Source of the DNA: Rhizobium laguerreae
GTDB taxonomy: Bacteria > Pseudomonadota > Alphaproteobacteria > Rhizobiales > Rhizobiaceae
Direction of reading: 5' to 3'
NCBI RefSeq assembly: GCF_002008165.1
Contig: NZ_MRDM01000002.1
Location: 558,001 to 622,000 of the forward strand
Length of the DNA stretch: 64,000 nt
Below the pieces are notes generated by a model, which was given only the letters and a program-made list of their open reading frames with translations, was not told the origin of the DNA and did no database searches. This document shows positions 18,094 through 25,902 of the stretch, one piece after another. The first letter of the stretch is position 1. Each line of letters starts with the position of its first letter. A program made the position numbers and the translations under genes.

Positions 18094-18123
18094 CTATTTG
18101 TCTGCGGACTTGGTTGTTCCCAT
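18094..18123 (-). CDS. Leader peptide MGTTKSADK, putative phenicol-sensing attenuator
   Basis: A 9-codon ORF (ATG at 18123, TAG at 18096-18094) encodes MGTTKSADK. It matches the cmlA leader peptide MSTSKNADK (as I recall it) at six of nine positions, including the ADK end important for drug-induced stalling. A weak AGGG ribosome site precedes it. The stop is flush with the first arm of the 18064-18093 hairpin, and the pump's ATG is about 106 nt further on. A stalled ribosome here would mask the arm and refold the mRNA. The ORF and hairpin are seen; induction is inferred. Confidence 0.7.
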   Translation of the reverse strand: MGTTKSADK

Positions 18124-18244
18124 GATGCGACCCTGACTGCGGCTTCGCTCATTTCCGAAGCGCTTTGCCAAGCTTCTACCAGCAGAGCTGGAATGCGACA
18201 ATGGCGCGCCGGCACGCTTCCGATTTGTTTAAACAGCGCAAAAC

Positions 18245-18270
18245 AAAAAAGGCCGGGTTGCCCCGGCCTT
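18245..18270 (-). terminator. Rho-independent terminator after rpsI
   Basis: On the minus strand AAGGCCGGG, a GCAA loop and CCCGGCCTT are followed by a T run. The hairpin lies about 25 bp past the rpsI stop, ending the rplM-rpsI operon. Confidence 0.9.
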
Positions 18271-18295
18271 CGTAAATTCCGTCTGTCCGAAGCGA

Positions 18296-18763
18296 TTAAC
18301 GCTTGGAGAACTGGAACGAGCGGCGGGCCTTTGCCTTGCCGTACTTCTTGCGTTCGACGACGCGGCTGTCGCGAGTCAGGAAGCCGCCCTTCTTCAGCAC
18401 CGCGCGCAAGCCCGGTTCGAAGTAGGTGAGCGCCTTGGACACGCCATGGCGAACGGCACCGGCCTGGCCGGAGAGGCCGCCGCCGGCAACGGTTGCGACG
18501 ATGTCGAACTGGCCGTCACGGGCAGCCGCAACGATCGGCTGGCGCAGGATCATCTGCAGCACCGGACGGGCGAAATATTCCGCGAATTCCTTGCCGTTGA
18601 CGGTGATCTTGCCGGAGCCCGGCTTGACCCAGACGCGGGCAACAGCGTTCTTGCGCTTGCCGGTCGCGTAGGAGCGGCCGAGCGAATCGACCTTGCGGAC
18701 GTGGGCCGGAGCAGCAGCTTCGGAAACCGTGCCGAGATCCTTCAGGGAGGAGAGGTCAGCCAT
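18296..18763 (-). CDS. rpsI: 30S ribosomal protein S9
   Basis: This 155-aa protein of the small ribosomal subunit has its C-terminal tail reaching the P-site tRNA. The core begins at [19 protein letters not shown] and has [21 protein letters not shown]. It ends with the diagnostic [16 protein letters not shown] tail. An N-terminal extension of about 30 residues is normal in alphaproteobacteria. It follows rplM with a 1-bp gap, the standard rplM-rpsI pair, and is closed by a strong terminator. Confidence 0.98.
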   Translation of the reverse strand: MADLSSLKDLGTVSEAAAPAHVRKVDSLGRSYATGKRKNAVARVWVKPGSGKITVNGKEFAEYFARPVLQMILRQPIVAAARDGQFDIVATVAGGGLSGQAGAVRHGVSKALTYFEPGLRAVLKKGGFLTRDSRVVERKKYGKAKARRSFQFSKR

Positions 18764-18764
18764 A

Positions 18765-19229
18765 TCAGGCGCTCCTTACGTTCTTTTTGTTGAGCGCGGC
18801 GACGTCGAGGGCGACCGGCTGCTGGGCTTCATGGGGATGGTTGGAGCCGGCGTAAACGCGCAGGTTCTTCATCTGGCGACGGCCGAGCGGGCCCCGCGGA
18901 ACCATGCGTTCGACGGCCTTTTCGAGGACGCGCTCCGGGAAACGGCCTTCGATGATCTGGCGTGCGCTCCGTTCCTTGATGCCGCCGGCATAACCGGTGT
19001 GCCAGTAGTAGACCTTGTCGGAATACTTCTTGCCGGTGAAGACGACCTTTTCGGCATTGATGACGATGACGTTGTCGCCATCGTCAACGTGAGGCGTGAA
19101 GGTTGCCTTGTGCTTGCCGCGCAGGCGCATAGCGATGATGGAAGCGAGACGGCCAACGACCAGCCCTTCGGCGTCGATGATCACCCACTTCTTCTCCACC
19201 TCTGCAGGCTTCTGGGAGAAGGTTGCCAT
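18765..19229 (-). CDS. rplM: 50S ribosomal protein L13
   Basis: This 154-aa protein is an early-assembly component of the large subunit. It begins [20 protein letters not shown], then shows [17 protein letters not shown], the [14 protein letters not shown] core and [23 protein letters not shown]. The frame extends upstream, but this ATG gives the family length. It is first in the rplM-rpsI operon, with a sigma70-type promoter about 125 bp upstream. Confidence 0.98.
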   Translation of the reverse strand: MATFSQKPAEVEKKWVIIDAEGLVVGRLASIIAMRLRGKHKATFTPHVDDGDNVIVINAEKVVFTGKKYSDKVYYWHTGYAGGIKERSARQIIEGRFPERVLEKAVERMVPRGPLGRRQMKNLRVYAGSNHPHEAQQPVALDVAALNKKNVRSA

Positions 19230-19544
19230 AGTGAATACTCTCTTTTGGGACCCTTGACCCGAAGGCTTGAAGGGCGTTTCTTGTTGCTTGGATTGGCAGG
19301 CTTTAGGCATGCCAAAAAGAAAGCAGCTCAGGTAGGCTGCGTTCTGGCGCGGTGTATAAAGGGAACATGACATCGGGTCAATATCGACGTCCCGAAGGTT
19401 TGGAAAAATTTTGAAGCAAAAACAAATACTTAGATATGTGGTATTCTGATACCTCATATTTCTGCGGTCGCGAACTGCTGCGCTTGACGTTTTTCACGTC
19501 GTCTCTGCCGGTTTGAAATAGCATCCCATGGTCGAAAGCGGTTC
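19230..19544. other. Intergenic region between LysR gene and rplM
   Basis: This holds the rplM promoter (19354-19381), a leader of about 115 bases and an imperfect palindrome at 19434-19459. The palindrome arms are ATATG/CATAT and GGTAT/ATACC with a TCTG centre and one T-T mismatch. No coding frame is convincing. The palindrome could be a regulator site or a weak 3' hairpin for the LysR transcript. Confidence 0.5.
19354..19381 (-). promoter_or_regulatory. Sigma70-type promoter for rplM-rpsI
   Basis: On the minus strand TTGACC (19381-19376) and TTATAC (19359-19354) are separated by 16 bp. This is a good match to the housekeeping consensus, placed about 125 bp before the rplM start. The long 5' leader could hold autoregulatory structure. 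Confidence 0.6.
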
Positions 19545-20417
19545 TTAACCTTTGAACGCGCGCAGGCATTTCATCATTTCGCGAAGGCCGCGTGTCAGAT
19601 GTTTGTCCCGGCGCAGAACCATGCCGAGGCGGCGCGTGAGCCGCGGGTTCAGCGATGAAGTTGCAACGAGGCCGGCGCGCTTCAGCGCCAGCCCCGGCAG
19701 GATCGACCAGCCGAGCCCCACGGCCACCAGCTCCTTGATCGCCTCGATGCTGCCGAACTCCATCGCAGGCCGGATCCTGGTATCCGGTGCAGCCAGCCAC
19801 GCGTCGATCGCCCGCCTGGTATTGCCGCCCTCATAAAGCAGCAGCGTCCTGTCGCGCATGAAGGCGGCGTCCGGCCCGCCTTCGGGCATCAGGCTGCCCG
19901 TAGGAGCGACGGCCAGCAGTTCCTCCTCGTAGAACGGCTCGATCTCGAAGTTCCGTCCGGATGCCGGCAGGGCGACGACGGCGATGTCGAGGCTGTTGGC
20001 TTCCAGATCACGCAGAATGTCGTCGGCATCGCCGATGCGCACGGTGATTTCGAGGCCGGGCATGGATTTTCTCGCAACGGCGATGGCGCGAGGAAGCAGA
20101 TGGATCGACGCCGTGCCGCCGCTGCCGATGCGCACACGGCCGCTGGCGCCATCTCTGTACGGCATCATCGCTTCTTCCGCGGCAGCCGATTCCTGAAGCA
20201 GCCGCCTTGCATGCACGAGCAGGTCGAGGCCTGCAGCGGTCGGCTGCGCCCGCCGCCCGACACGCTCGATCAGGCGTACGCCAAGCCGCTGCTCGAGCCC
20301 CTTCACCTGCAGGCTGACGGCCGGTTGCGTCAGGCCTTCCTTGTCGGCTGCGGCCGTAAAGCTTCCGAGATCGGCGACGTTGACGAAGGCGGCAAGCTGA
20401 TCGAGGTGGAGAGGCAT
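19545..20417 (-). CDS. LysR-family transcriptional regulator
   Basis: This 290-aa regulator has an N-terminal winged helix-turn-helix (LDQLAAFVNVADLGSFTAAA, then LTQPAVSLQVKGLEQRLGVRL). A periplasmic-binding-like effector domain begins near residue 90 (GRVRIGSGGTASIHLLPRAI). The ATG at 20417 gives the canonical MPLHLDQL start; the frame is open further upstream, where it crosses a near-palindrome that may be its own operator. It is divergent from the DUF1127 gene (94 bp). The effector is unknown. Confidence 0.92.
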   Translation of the reverse strand: MPLHLDQLAAFVNVADLGSFTAAADKEGLTQPAVSLQVKGLEQRLGVRLIERVGRRAQPTAAGLDLLVHARRLLQESAAAEEAMMPYRDGASGRVRIGSGGTASIHLLPRAIAVARKSMPGLEITVRIGDADDILRDLEANSLDIAVVALPASGRNFEIEPFYEEELLAVAPTGSLMPEGGPDAAFMRDRTLLLYEGGNTRRAIDAWLAAPDTRIRPAMEFGSIEAIKELVAVGLGWSILPGLALKRAGLVATSSLNPRLTRRLGMVLRRDKHLTRGLREMMKCLRAFKG

Positions 20418-20430
20418 ACAAAAGAAATCC

Positions 20431-20454
20431 TTATGCATATCATAATATCCATAA
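20431..20454. promoter_or_regulatory. Near-palindromic LysR-type operator candidate
   Basis: TTATG at 20431-20435 mirrors CATAA at 20450-20454, and the 24-bp AT-rich segment is self-complementary except for two mismatched pairs. It starts 14 bp before the LysR ATG and contains T-N11-A type spacing. An autoregulatory site shared with the divergent DUF1127 gene is plausible but inferred. Confidence 0.4.
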
Positions 20455-20511
20455 GCTTCTTTCGCGGCATCTTCCAGCGCATCTTTCATCCGTTGAAGAA
20501 AGGAAGAAGAG

Positions 20512-20742
20512 ATGGCCTTGGAATTAAGCGGGATCCTTGACACACCTCGCGATATCGTTCGGTCGAGACTTCACGGGATGGCGCGCTGGAGCCTGCGGCT
20601 GCTGATGACGATCGAACATCACCTCGAAAAGCGCCGCAGCCGCCGCACGCTTTTGGAACTCACCGACGACGAGCTTTGCGATGTCGGTCTGACCCGTGCG
20701 CAGGCGAGGGCAGAAACATCGAAGTCGTGGTTCTGGTCCTGA
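20512..20742 (+). CDS. DUF1127 (YjiS-like) small basic protein
   Basis: This 76-aa protein carries the DUF1127 motif at its C-terminal half: LEKRRSRRTLLELTDDELCDVGLTRAQARAE. Small DUF1127 proteins in rhizobia and Agrobacterium have been linked to phosphate, carbon and RNA-related stress responses. The N-terminal half is a family-variable amphipathic segment. A GAAGGAAGAAG ribosome site precedes the ATG. It is divergent from a LysR regulator that may control it. Confidence 0.85.
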   Translation: MALELSGILDTPRDIVRSRLHGMARWSLRLLMTIEHHLEKRRSRRTLLELTDDELCDVGLTRAQARAETSKSWFWS

Positions 20743-20837
20743 CGGCAGCGGTCTCTGCGTGGAGTGCGGATCCTGCTCGAAATTTCCGGCGCCTTGTGGC
20801 AAAACGTCTGCCTGGAATCGAGCGCAGGGAGAGCAGC

Positions 20838-21668
20838 ATGGCTGAAATCGTATCCTTCCGGAAGGACGCCGGAGCGGAAGAGGGCGGCTTGCTGACCCGC
20901 TCGCTGCGCGACGGCGTGCTGCGGCTTGTGCTCAACAACCCACCGGCCAATGTGCTTTCGATCGCGCTTCTCGAAGCGTTGCTGGAGGAGCTCGAGACGG
21001 CCGGGGCGGAGCCGGATGTGCGCGTCGTCGTCATCGCCTCGACCGGCAATGTCTTTTCCGCCGGGCATGATCTCAAGGAACTCACCGCCCATCGCGCCGA
21101 TGAAGATCAGGGGGTCGATTTCTTCGAAAGATCCTTCCGGCTTTGCGCCGATTTGATGCTGAAGATCGCGCATCTGCCGAAGCCTGTCATCGCCGAGATC
21201 GACGGGCTTGCAACGGCTGCGGGCTGCCAGCTCGTTGCTTCCTGCGATCTGGCGATCTGCACGGACAGTTCGACATTCTGCACCCCGGGCGTCAACATCG
21301 GCCTGTTCTGTTCGACGCCGATGGTAGCCGTTTCCCGTGCCGCGCACCGCAAGCAGGCGATGGAGATGCTGCTGACCGGTGAGACGATCGACGCCTCGAC
21401 CGCCAAGGATTTCGGCCTCGTCAACCGCATCGTGCCGAAGCAGTATCTGGCGCAGGTGGTTTCCAAATATGCGGCAGTGATCGCCAGCAAGTCGCCGCTG
21501 ACGCTGAAGATCGGCAAGGAAGCCTTCCACCGGCAGCTCGAACTGCCCGTGGAGGCGGCCTATGATTATACCTCCAAAGTGATGGTCGAGAACATGCTGA
21601 CTGAGGATGCGCAGGAAGGGATCGGCGCCTTCCTTGGCAAGCGCAAGGCCGAATGGACAGGTGAGTGA
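20838..21668 (+). CDS. Enoyl-CoA hydratase/isomerase family protein
   Basis: This 276-aa crotonase-fold enzyme shows the first oxyanion-hole segment as VFSAGHDLKELTAHR. The second is IDGLATAAGCQLVASCDLAICTD, followed by FCTPGVNIGLFCSTPMVAVSR. Residues in the catalytic loop differ from the standard fatty-acid hydratase; the GHDL and GLFCSTP features resemble the ECHDC3 subgroup. The substrate is therefore uncertain. GGGAG before the ATG supports the start. It converges with the DMT permease gene directly downstream. Confidence 0.88.
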   Translation: MAEIVSFRKDAGAEEGGLLTRSLRDGVLRLVLNNPPANVLSIALLEALLEELETAGAEPDVRVVVIASTGNVFSAGHDLKELTAHRADEDQGVDFFERSFRLCADLMLKIAHLPKPVIAEIDGLATAAGCQLVASCDLAICTDSSTFCTPGVNIGLFCSTPMVAVSRAAHRKQAMEMLLTGETIDASTAKDFGLVNRIVPKQYLAQVVSKYAAVIASKSPLTLKIGKEAFHRQLELPVEAAYDYTSKVMVENMLTEDAQEGIGAFLGKRKAEWTGE

Positions 21669-22505
21669 TCACGCCAGTTTCAGAACCAGCCCGCCGATCG
21701 CGATGACGACACCGGCGACGTAGCGCCAGATGCTGGCTTTTTCCTTGAAGACGGTGATCGAGATCACCAGCGCAAAGAGGATCGCAGTTTCGCGCAAGGC
21801 TGCGACGGTCGCGACCGGGGCTTTCGTCATCGCCCAGAGCGCCAGCCCGTAGGAAGCGATCGAGCCGGCGCCGCCGATGAGGCCGCGCCACCAATTGCGG
21901 CGAACGTGACTTACCACGGCGAAAGCGCCGCGCTGGGACGCTGCCCAGGAAAACAGCAGCACTGGCGGCAGCAGCGACATCCACAAAGTGTAGGAAACCG
22001 CATTGCCGGAGATGCGTGCGCCGATTCCGTCGACATAGGTGTAGCTGGCGATGACGCAGGCATTGGCAAGCGAGAGTATGATGGCGCGGCTGCTGCCGCG
22101 CCGCGCCTCCAGGGCGAGGGTCAGCACGCCGGCCGAGATCGTCATTGTGCCGACAAGGGCGCCGCCGGAAAGATTTTCCTGAAGAATAAAACCGCTTGTC
22201 GCGGCGATCAGCAGCGGTGCGCAGCCACGCATCAGCGGATAGACGAGGCCGATGTCGCCGGCCCGGTAGGCGGCGGCGACCAATTGGAAATAAGCAAATT
22301 GCAGGATGGCGGAGGCACCGATGAACGGCCATGCCGAGGCGTGCGGCAACGGCAGCAATGGCAGGAACGGCAGCGCCGAAACCGCGCCGCCGGCCGAGAT
22401 CAGCGCCGCATCGAGGGACTTATCGCTCCCCGCCTTGATGATGGCGTTCCATGTCGCGTGCAGCAGTGCGCCGAAGAGAACGAGCAGGATGACGTCGAGA
22501 GGCAA
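21669..22505 (-). CDS. EamA/DMT-family permease
   Basis: This inner-membrane protein of about 278 aa has ten predicted spans in two EamA repeats, typical of drug/metabolite transporters exporting amino acids or other metabolites. It begins LPLDVILLVLFGALLHATWN. The first repeat has VYPLMRGCAPLLIAATSG, and the second ends VVIAIGGLVLKLA. The start is uncertain: TTG at 22505 matches the family, and GTG at 22592 would add 29 hydrophilic residues. Neither has a good ribosome site. Its stop adjoins that of the enoyl-CoA hydratase gene. Confidence 0.82.
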   Translation of the reverse strand: MPLDVILLVLFGALLHATWNAIIKAGSDKSLDAALISAGGAVSALPFLPLLPLPHASAWPFIGASAILQFAYFQLVAAAYRAGDIGLVYPLMRGCAPLLIAATSGFILQENLSGGALVGTMTISAGVLTLALEARRGSSRAIILSLANACVIASYTYVDGIGARISGNAVSYTLWMSLLPPVLLFSWAASQRGAFAVVSHVRRNWWRGLIGGAGSIASYGLALWAMTKAPVATVAALRETAILFALVISITVFKEKASIWRYVAGVVIAIGGLVLKLA

Positions 22506-22981
22506 GGGAGTAATCCGGATAGGATGAGACGAAGCGGAATACGCCTCGCCTTCGGCGTTCCAAATTCCTGAAAAGACAACTGGGATTTGCACGAAATTGC
22601 ATGGCGGCGGTCGCTAATGCGCCCATATGACGAATAGCATCCTTTCAGGATGTGAACAATGGCGGCTCATTGCAGCAATTTTTACGTGCGCGCGACATGC
22701 GTTCAATCCACGCGACGTTTTCAACTATGAGATGCTTCTAATGGATGCGGGAACAAACGGCGGCATTATCGCGAACAAAAAAAGAAAATATCTGCGGGAA
22801 TTCGGGAAGTGACTATTCTATGCTGCTGAAATATAGATATTATTCTATAACTTTGACATAGGGGAAAATTAAAGCTTCTGATTGTGCAATCGCTACGAAA
22901 TCGCAGCGCGGGATTGATCCTCAAACCTTTCGCAAGCGCGAAAGGCGTACAGTTCCTGCGGACCCTATGACGGCGAAAACA
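22506..22981. other. AT-rich intergenic region without a convincing gene
   Basis: There are 476 bp between two minus-strand genes. The central part (about 22780-22880) is markedly AT-rich for this genome. A hairpin at 22926-22945 (CCTTTCGC, loop AAGC, GCGAAAGG) lies 37 bp past the stop of the small secreted protein gene and could act as its terminator, although the T run is short. A 61-codon frame at 22627 lacks homology cues. Confidence 0.5.
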
Positions 22982-23305
22982 TCAGAGCTGATGATGCGGA
23001 ACGAAGAGCATCCCGTCAAGGTTGTCGATGTTCTGGCAGTTCAGAACTCGGCAGCGAGGAGTGTCTTTCGAAGGGATATATGTCCATTCCGCATAATCGG
23101 TCGCGTCGCAATAATTGCTGTTGCGGACATAGCGATCGTAGAGCGGCAAGCCACGGGGAGACTGGTAGCGGAAGATGACGGCGCCCTGATTGTGGATGGC
23201 GGCGCGCATGCTGGCACAGCTCATGGTGAGCGGATTGTAGCGCGAGATCGCCAGCGCCGGTGATGCGGCGAGCACGAGCATGAGGGCAAGAGCGATTTTT
23301 TTCAT
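22982..23305 (-). CDS. Small secreted cysteine-containing protein, unknown function
   Basis: This 107-aa protein has a clear signal peptide (MKKIALALMLVLAASPALA, cleavage after ALA). The mature part is about 88 aa with four cysteines that could form two disulfides (SCASMRAAI, SNYCDATDY, RCRVLNCQN). I do not recognise a named family. GAGGA precedes the ATG. Two 16-bp direct repeats lie just upstream at 23327-23360. Confidence 0.75.
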   Translation of the reverse strand: MKKIALALMLVLAASPALAISRYNPLTMSCASMRAAIHNQGAVIFRYQSPRGLPLYDRYVRNSNYCDATDYAEWTYIPSKDTPRCRVLNCQNIDNLDGMLFVPHHQL

Positions 23306-23326
23306 CGAATCATCCTCAAGGAGTAT

Positions 23327-23360
23327 CCAGTTCCTATATACGGGCCAGTTCATATATACG
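23327..23360 (-). repeat. Tandem 16-bp direct repeat upstream of secreted-protein gene
   Basis: CCAGTTCCTATATACG (23327-23342) and CCAGTTCATATATACG (23345-23360) differ at one base and repeat every 18 bp. They lie 22-55 bp before the ATG at 23305, where promoter elements are expected, and 84 bp before the divergent gene at 23444. They could be a duplicated promoter or a tandem operator. Confidence 0.65.
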
Positions 23361-23443
23361 AGAAAGACACGCAGCCGGTTTCACGGAAACACAAAAAAAC
23401 AAGCCGGCCGTGCCGAAGGGCTTTCGGGAGTGGAGAAGCGGAC

Positions 23444-23872
23444 ATGAATCACGACGGCTATACGGATGATTACCTCGCCGGCATCCTTCATTCGGTAAAG
23501 ACCATCGCGCTGACCGGCGCTTCGCCCAATCCGGCCCGGCCGAGCAACGGCGTCATGGGCTATCTGCTGTCGCGCGGCTACGAGGTCATTCCTGTCAATC
23601 CGGGGCAGGCGGGCAAACTGATCCAGGGCCGCACCGTTTATGCCCGGCTTGCCGACATTCCCGTGCCGATCGACATGGTCGACGTCTTTCGCGCTTCCGA
23701 ATATCTGGGTGGGGTCGTCGAGGAGGCGCTGGCGCTGAGGCCGCTGCCGAAAATCATCTGGTCTCAACTTGGTGTGCGCGACGATGCGGCTGCGGCAACG
23801 GCGGAGGCCGCCGGCATCCAGATGGTGATGAACCGCTGCCCGGCGATCGAGTATCCTCGTCTTATTGCCTGA
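23444..23872 (+). CDS. CoA-binding domain protein (YccU family)
   Basis: This 142-aa single-domain protein of the CoA_binding_2 family has a Rossmann fold. It shows KTIALTGASPNPARPSNGVM, GYEVIPVNPGQAG and KIIWSQLGVRDDAAAATAEA, ending in VMNRCPAIEYPRL. It resembles E. coli YccU and the N-terminal domain of ADP-forming acyl-CoA synthetases. The physiological role is not established. It is followed after 117 bp by metY on the same strand. Confidence 0.92.
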   Translation: MNHDGYTDDYLAGILHSVKTIALTGASPNPARPSNGVMGYLLSRGYEVIPVNPGQAGKLIQGRTVYARLADIPVPIDMVDVFRASEYLGGVVEEALALRPLPKIIWSQLGVRDDAAAATAEAAGIQMVMNRCPAIEYPRLIA

Positions 23873-23989
23873 GTTGCGATCCCCTGAGACGGATTTTCCA
23901 CCGAACGCCCATGGGTTGAAATGGATCGCGATTAACTTTCGCAAGCGACCGGCTATGATCCTGCCCGTCAGCAACAACTGGAGGACGAC

Positions 23990-25273
23990 ATGGCCAAGAA
24001 CGATCCGGGATTCAATACATTGGCGATCCATGCCGGTGCGCAGCCCGACCCGGCGACGGGCGCGCGGATAACGCCGATCTACCAGACGACCGCTTTCGTC
24101 TTCAATGATTCCGATCATGCCGCCGCCCTCTTCGGTCTGCAGGCCTTCGGCAACATCTACACCCGCATCATGAATCCGACGCAGGCCGTGCTCGAGGAGC
24201 GCGTCGCAGCGCTCGAGGGCGGCACGGCGGCCCTTGCCGTCGCCTCCGGCCATGCGGCGCAGATGATCGTCTTCCACACCATCATGCGCCCCGGCGAGAA
24301 TTTCATCGCTGCCCGTCAGCTCTATGGCGGCTCGGTCAACCAGTTCGGCCATGCCTTCAAGAATTTTGGCTGGCAGGTGCGTTGGGCCGATGCCGCCGAT
24401 CCGGCAAGCTTCGAAAGCCAGATCGACGACAAGACGCGCGGCATCTTCCTCGAAAGCCTGGCCAATCCCGGCGGCACCTTCGTCGATATCGCCGCCATTG
24501 CCGACGTCGCGCATCGCCACGGCCTGCCGCTGATCGTCGACAATACGATGGCAACACCCTATTTCATCCGTCCGATCGAGCACGGCGCCGACATCGTGGT
24601 GCATTCGCTGACCAAGTTTCTCGGCGGCCACGGCAATTCCATGGGCGGCCTCATCGTCGACGGCGGCACCTTCGACTGGTCGAAATCCGGCAATTACCCG
24701 ATGCTGTCGAGCCCGCGGCCGGAATATAACGGCATGGTCCTTCACGCGACTTTCGGCAATTTCGCCTTTGCGATCGCTGCCCGCGTGCTCGGCCTGCGTG
24801 ATCTCGGGCCGGCGATCTCGCCCTTCAATGCTTTCCTGATCCTGACCGGCATCGAGACGCTGCCGCTCAGGATGCAGCGCCACAGCGACAATGCGATCGC
24901 CGTCGCGAAATGGCTGAAGGCGCACAGCAAGATCGCCTGGGTGAATTATGCCGGCCTCGACGACGACCCGAACCACGCCCTGCAGCAGCGCTACTCGCCG
25001 AAGGGCGCCGGCTCCGTCTTCACCTTCGGCGTCAAGGGCGGCTATGAGGCGGGCAAGACACTGGTCGAGGGGCTGGAGCTCTTCTCCCATCTTGCCAATA
25101 TCGGCGACACCCGTTCGCTCGTCATCCATCCGGCCTCGACGACACACCGGCAGTTGACCGACGAGCAGAGGATCGCTGCCGGCGCTGGGCCTGACGTGGT
25201 GCGCCTTTCCGTCGGCATCGAGGACGTCAAGGACATCATCGCCGATCTTGAACAGGCGCTCTCGAAGATCTGA
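23990..25273 (+). CDS. metY: O-acetylhomoserine (thiol)-lyase
   Basis: This 427-aa PLP enzyme of the Cys/Met metabolism class makes homocysteine from O-acetylhomoserine and sulfide. The cofactor lysine is Lys209 in [18 protein letters not shown], and the phosphate-binding [15 protein letters not shown] motif is present. [14 protein letters not shown] and the C-terminal [14 protein letters not shown] are typical of MetY. Length fits MetY (about 425) better than the shorter MetB/MetZ. The start follows a GGAGG-like site. No SAM-II riboswitch was recognised upstream. Confidence 0.94.
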   Translation: MAKNDPGFNTLAIHAGAQPDPATGARITPIYQTTAFVFNDSDHAAALFGLQAFGNIYTRIMNPTQAVLEERVAALEGGTAALAVASGHAAQMIVFHTIMRPGENFIAARQLYGGSVNQFGHAFKNFGWQVRWADAADPASFESQIDDKTRGIFLESLANPGGTFVDIAAIADVAHRHGLPLIVDNTMATPYFIRPIEHGADIVVHSLTKFLGGHGNSMGGLIVDGGTFDWSKSGNYPMLSSPRPEYNGMVLHATFGNFAFAIAARVLGLRDLGPAISPFNAFLILTGIETLPLRMQRHSDNAIAVAKWLKAHSKIAWVNYAGLDDDPNHALQQRYSPKGAGSVFTFGVKGGYEAGKTLVEGLELFSHLANIGDTRSLVIHPASTTHRQLTDEQRIAAGAGPDVVRLSVGIEDVKDIIADLEQALSKI

Positions 25274-25296
25274 GATCAGAGGGATCTAGGGCGACC

Positions 25297-25641
25297 ATGA
25301 CAAATTTCATCACCTTCGATATTGACGGAGTCGAACCCGAATTCGGCGCCCCCGAAGCCGATCGGATCATCTCCGGCGATCCGCATTTCCGCACCTGGAA
25401 CCTGGAGGAGAGAGAAGGCGGGCTTTATTCGGGCATCTGGGAGGCGACGCCGGGCAAGTGGCGGATCGTCTACGAGGAATGGGAATATTTCAGCCTGCTG
25501 GCCGGCCATTCGATCGTGACGGAGGAGGGCGGTGAGCCGGTTCATCTGAAGGCGGGCGATCGGATGATCCTCAGACCCGGCTTCAAGGGAACATGGGAAG
25601 TCGTTGAAACGACTCGCAAGGACTATGTGATCAAGGTTTGA
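25297..25641 (+). CDS. Cupin_3 (DUF861) domain protein
   Basis: This 114-aa single cupin of the EutQ-like DUF861 family shows GLYSGIWEATPGKWRIVYEEWEY, then HSIVTEEGGEPVHLKAGD and the GFKGTWEVVE strand. Members are small metal-binding beta barrels, often of unknown function. The gene begins 23 bp after metY and may be cotranscribed. The usual histidine metal ligands are mostly replaced, so catalysis is doubtful. Confidence 0.88.
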   Translation: MTNFITFDIDGVEPEFGAPEADRIISGDPHFRTWNLEEREGGLYSGIWEATPGKWRIVYEEWEYFSLLAGHSIVTEEGGEPVHLKAGDRMILRPGFKGTWEVVETTRKDYVIKV

Positions 25642-25902
25642 GCGGCCAGCAAATGGGCGCGACGAAGCCCGGGCCTTTCCCGTTCGGCTTTGTTTTTGTC
25701 GTCGCGGCCGTAGCGATGATCCGAAACGGCAAGCCGGCAAACGGTGTTTTTGGCCCTTTGTCCCGGATTGAAAGCTTTTAACCAATCCCATTAATCGTGC
25801 CTACATCGACAAATGCTAAACCTTATCTGCAGCGCATTGCGGACATGATGTCTCCTGCCGTCACACAGACATGGCCTTGCAATTAATCTTTGCGGAATTT
25901 GC

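Noticed and set aside
22627..22812. 61-codon frame in an AT-rich gap
   Set aside because: No ribosome site, no family resemblance and codon use unlike the neighbours.
23873..23989. SAM-II riboswitch before metY
   Set aside because: The position is right for one, but I could not find the conserved pseudoknot core in the 117-bp gap.
23381..25147. 588-codon minus-strand frame over metY
   Set aside because: It is antisense to a clear PLP enzyme gene; the translation has no domain signature and the opposite frame has all catalytic motifs.
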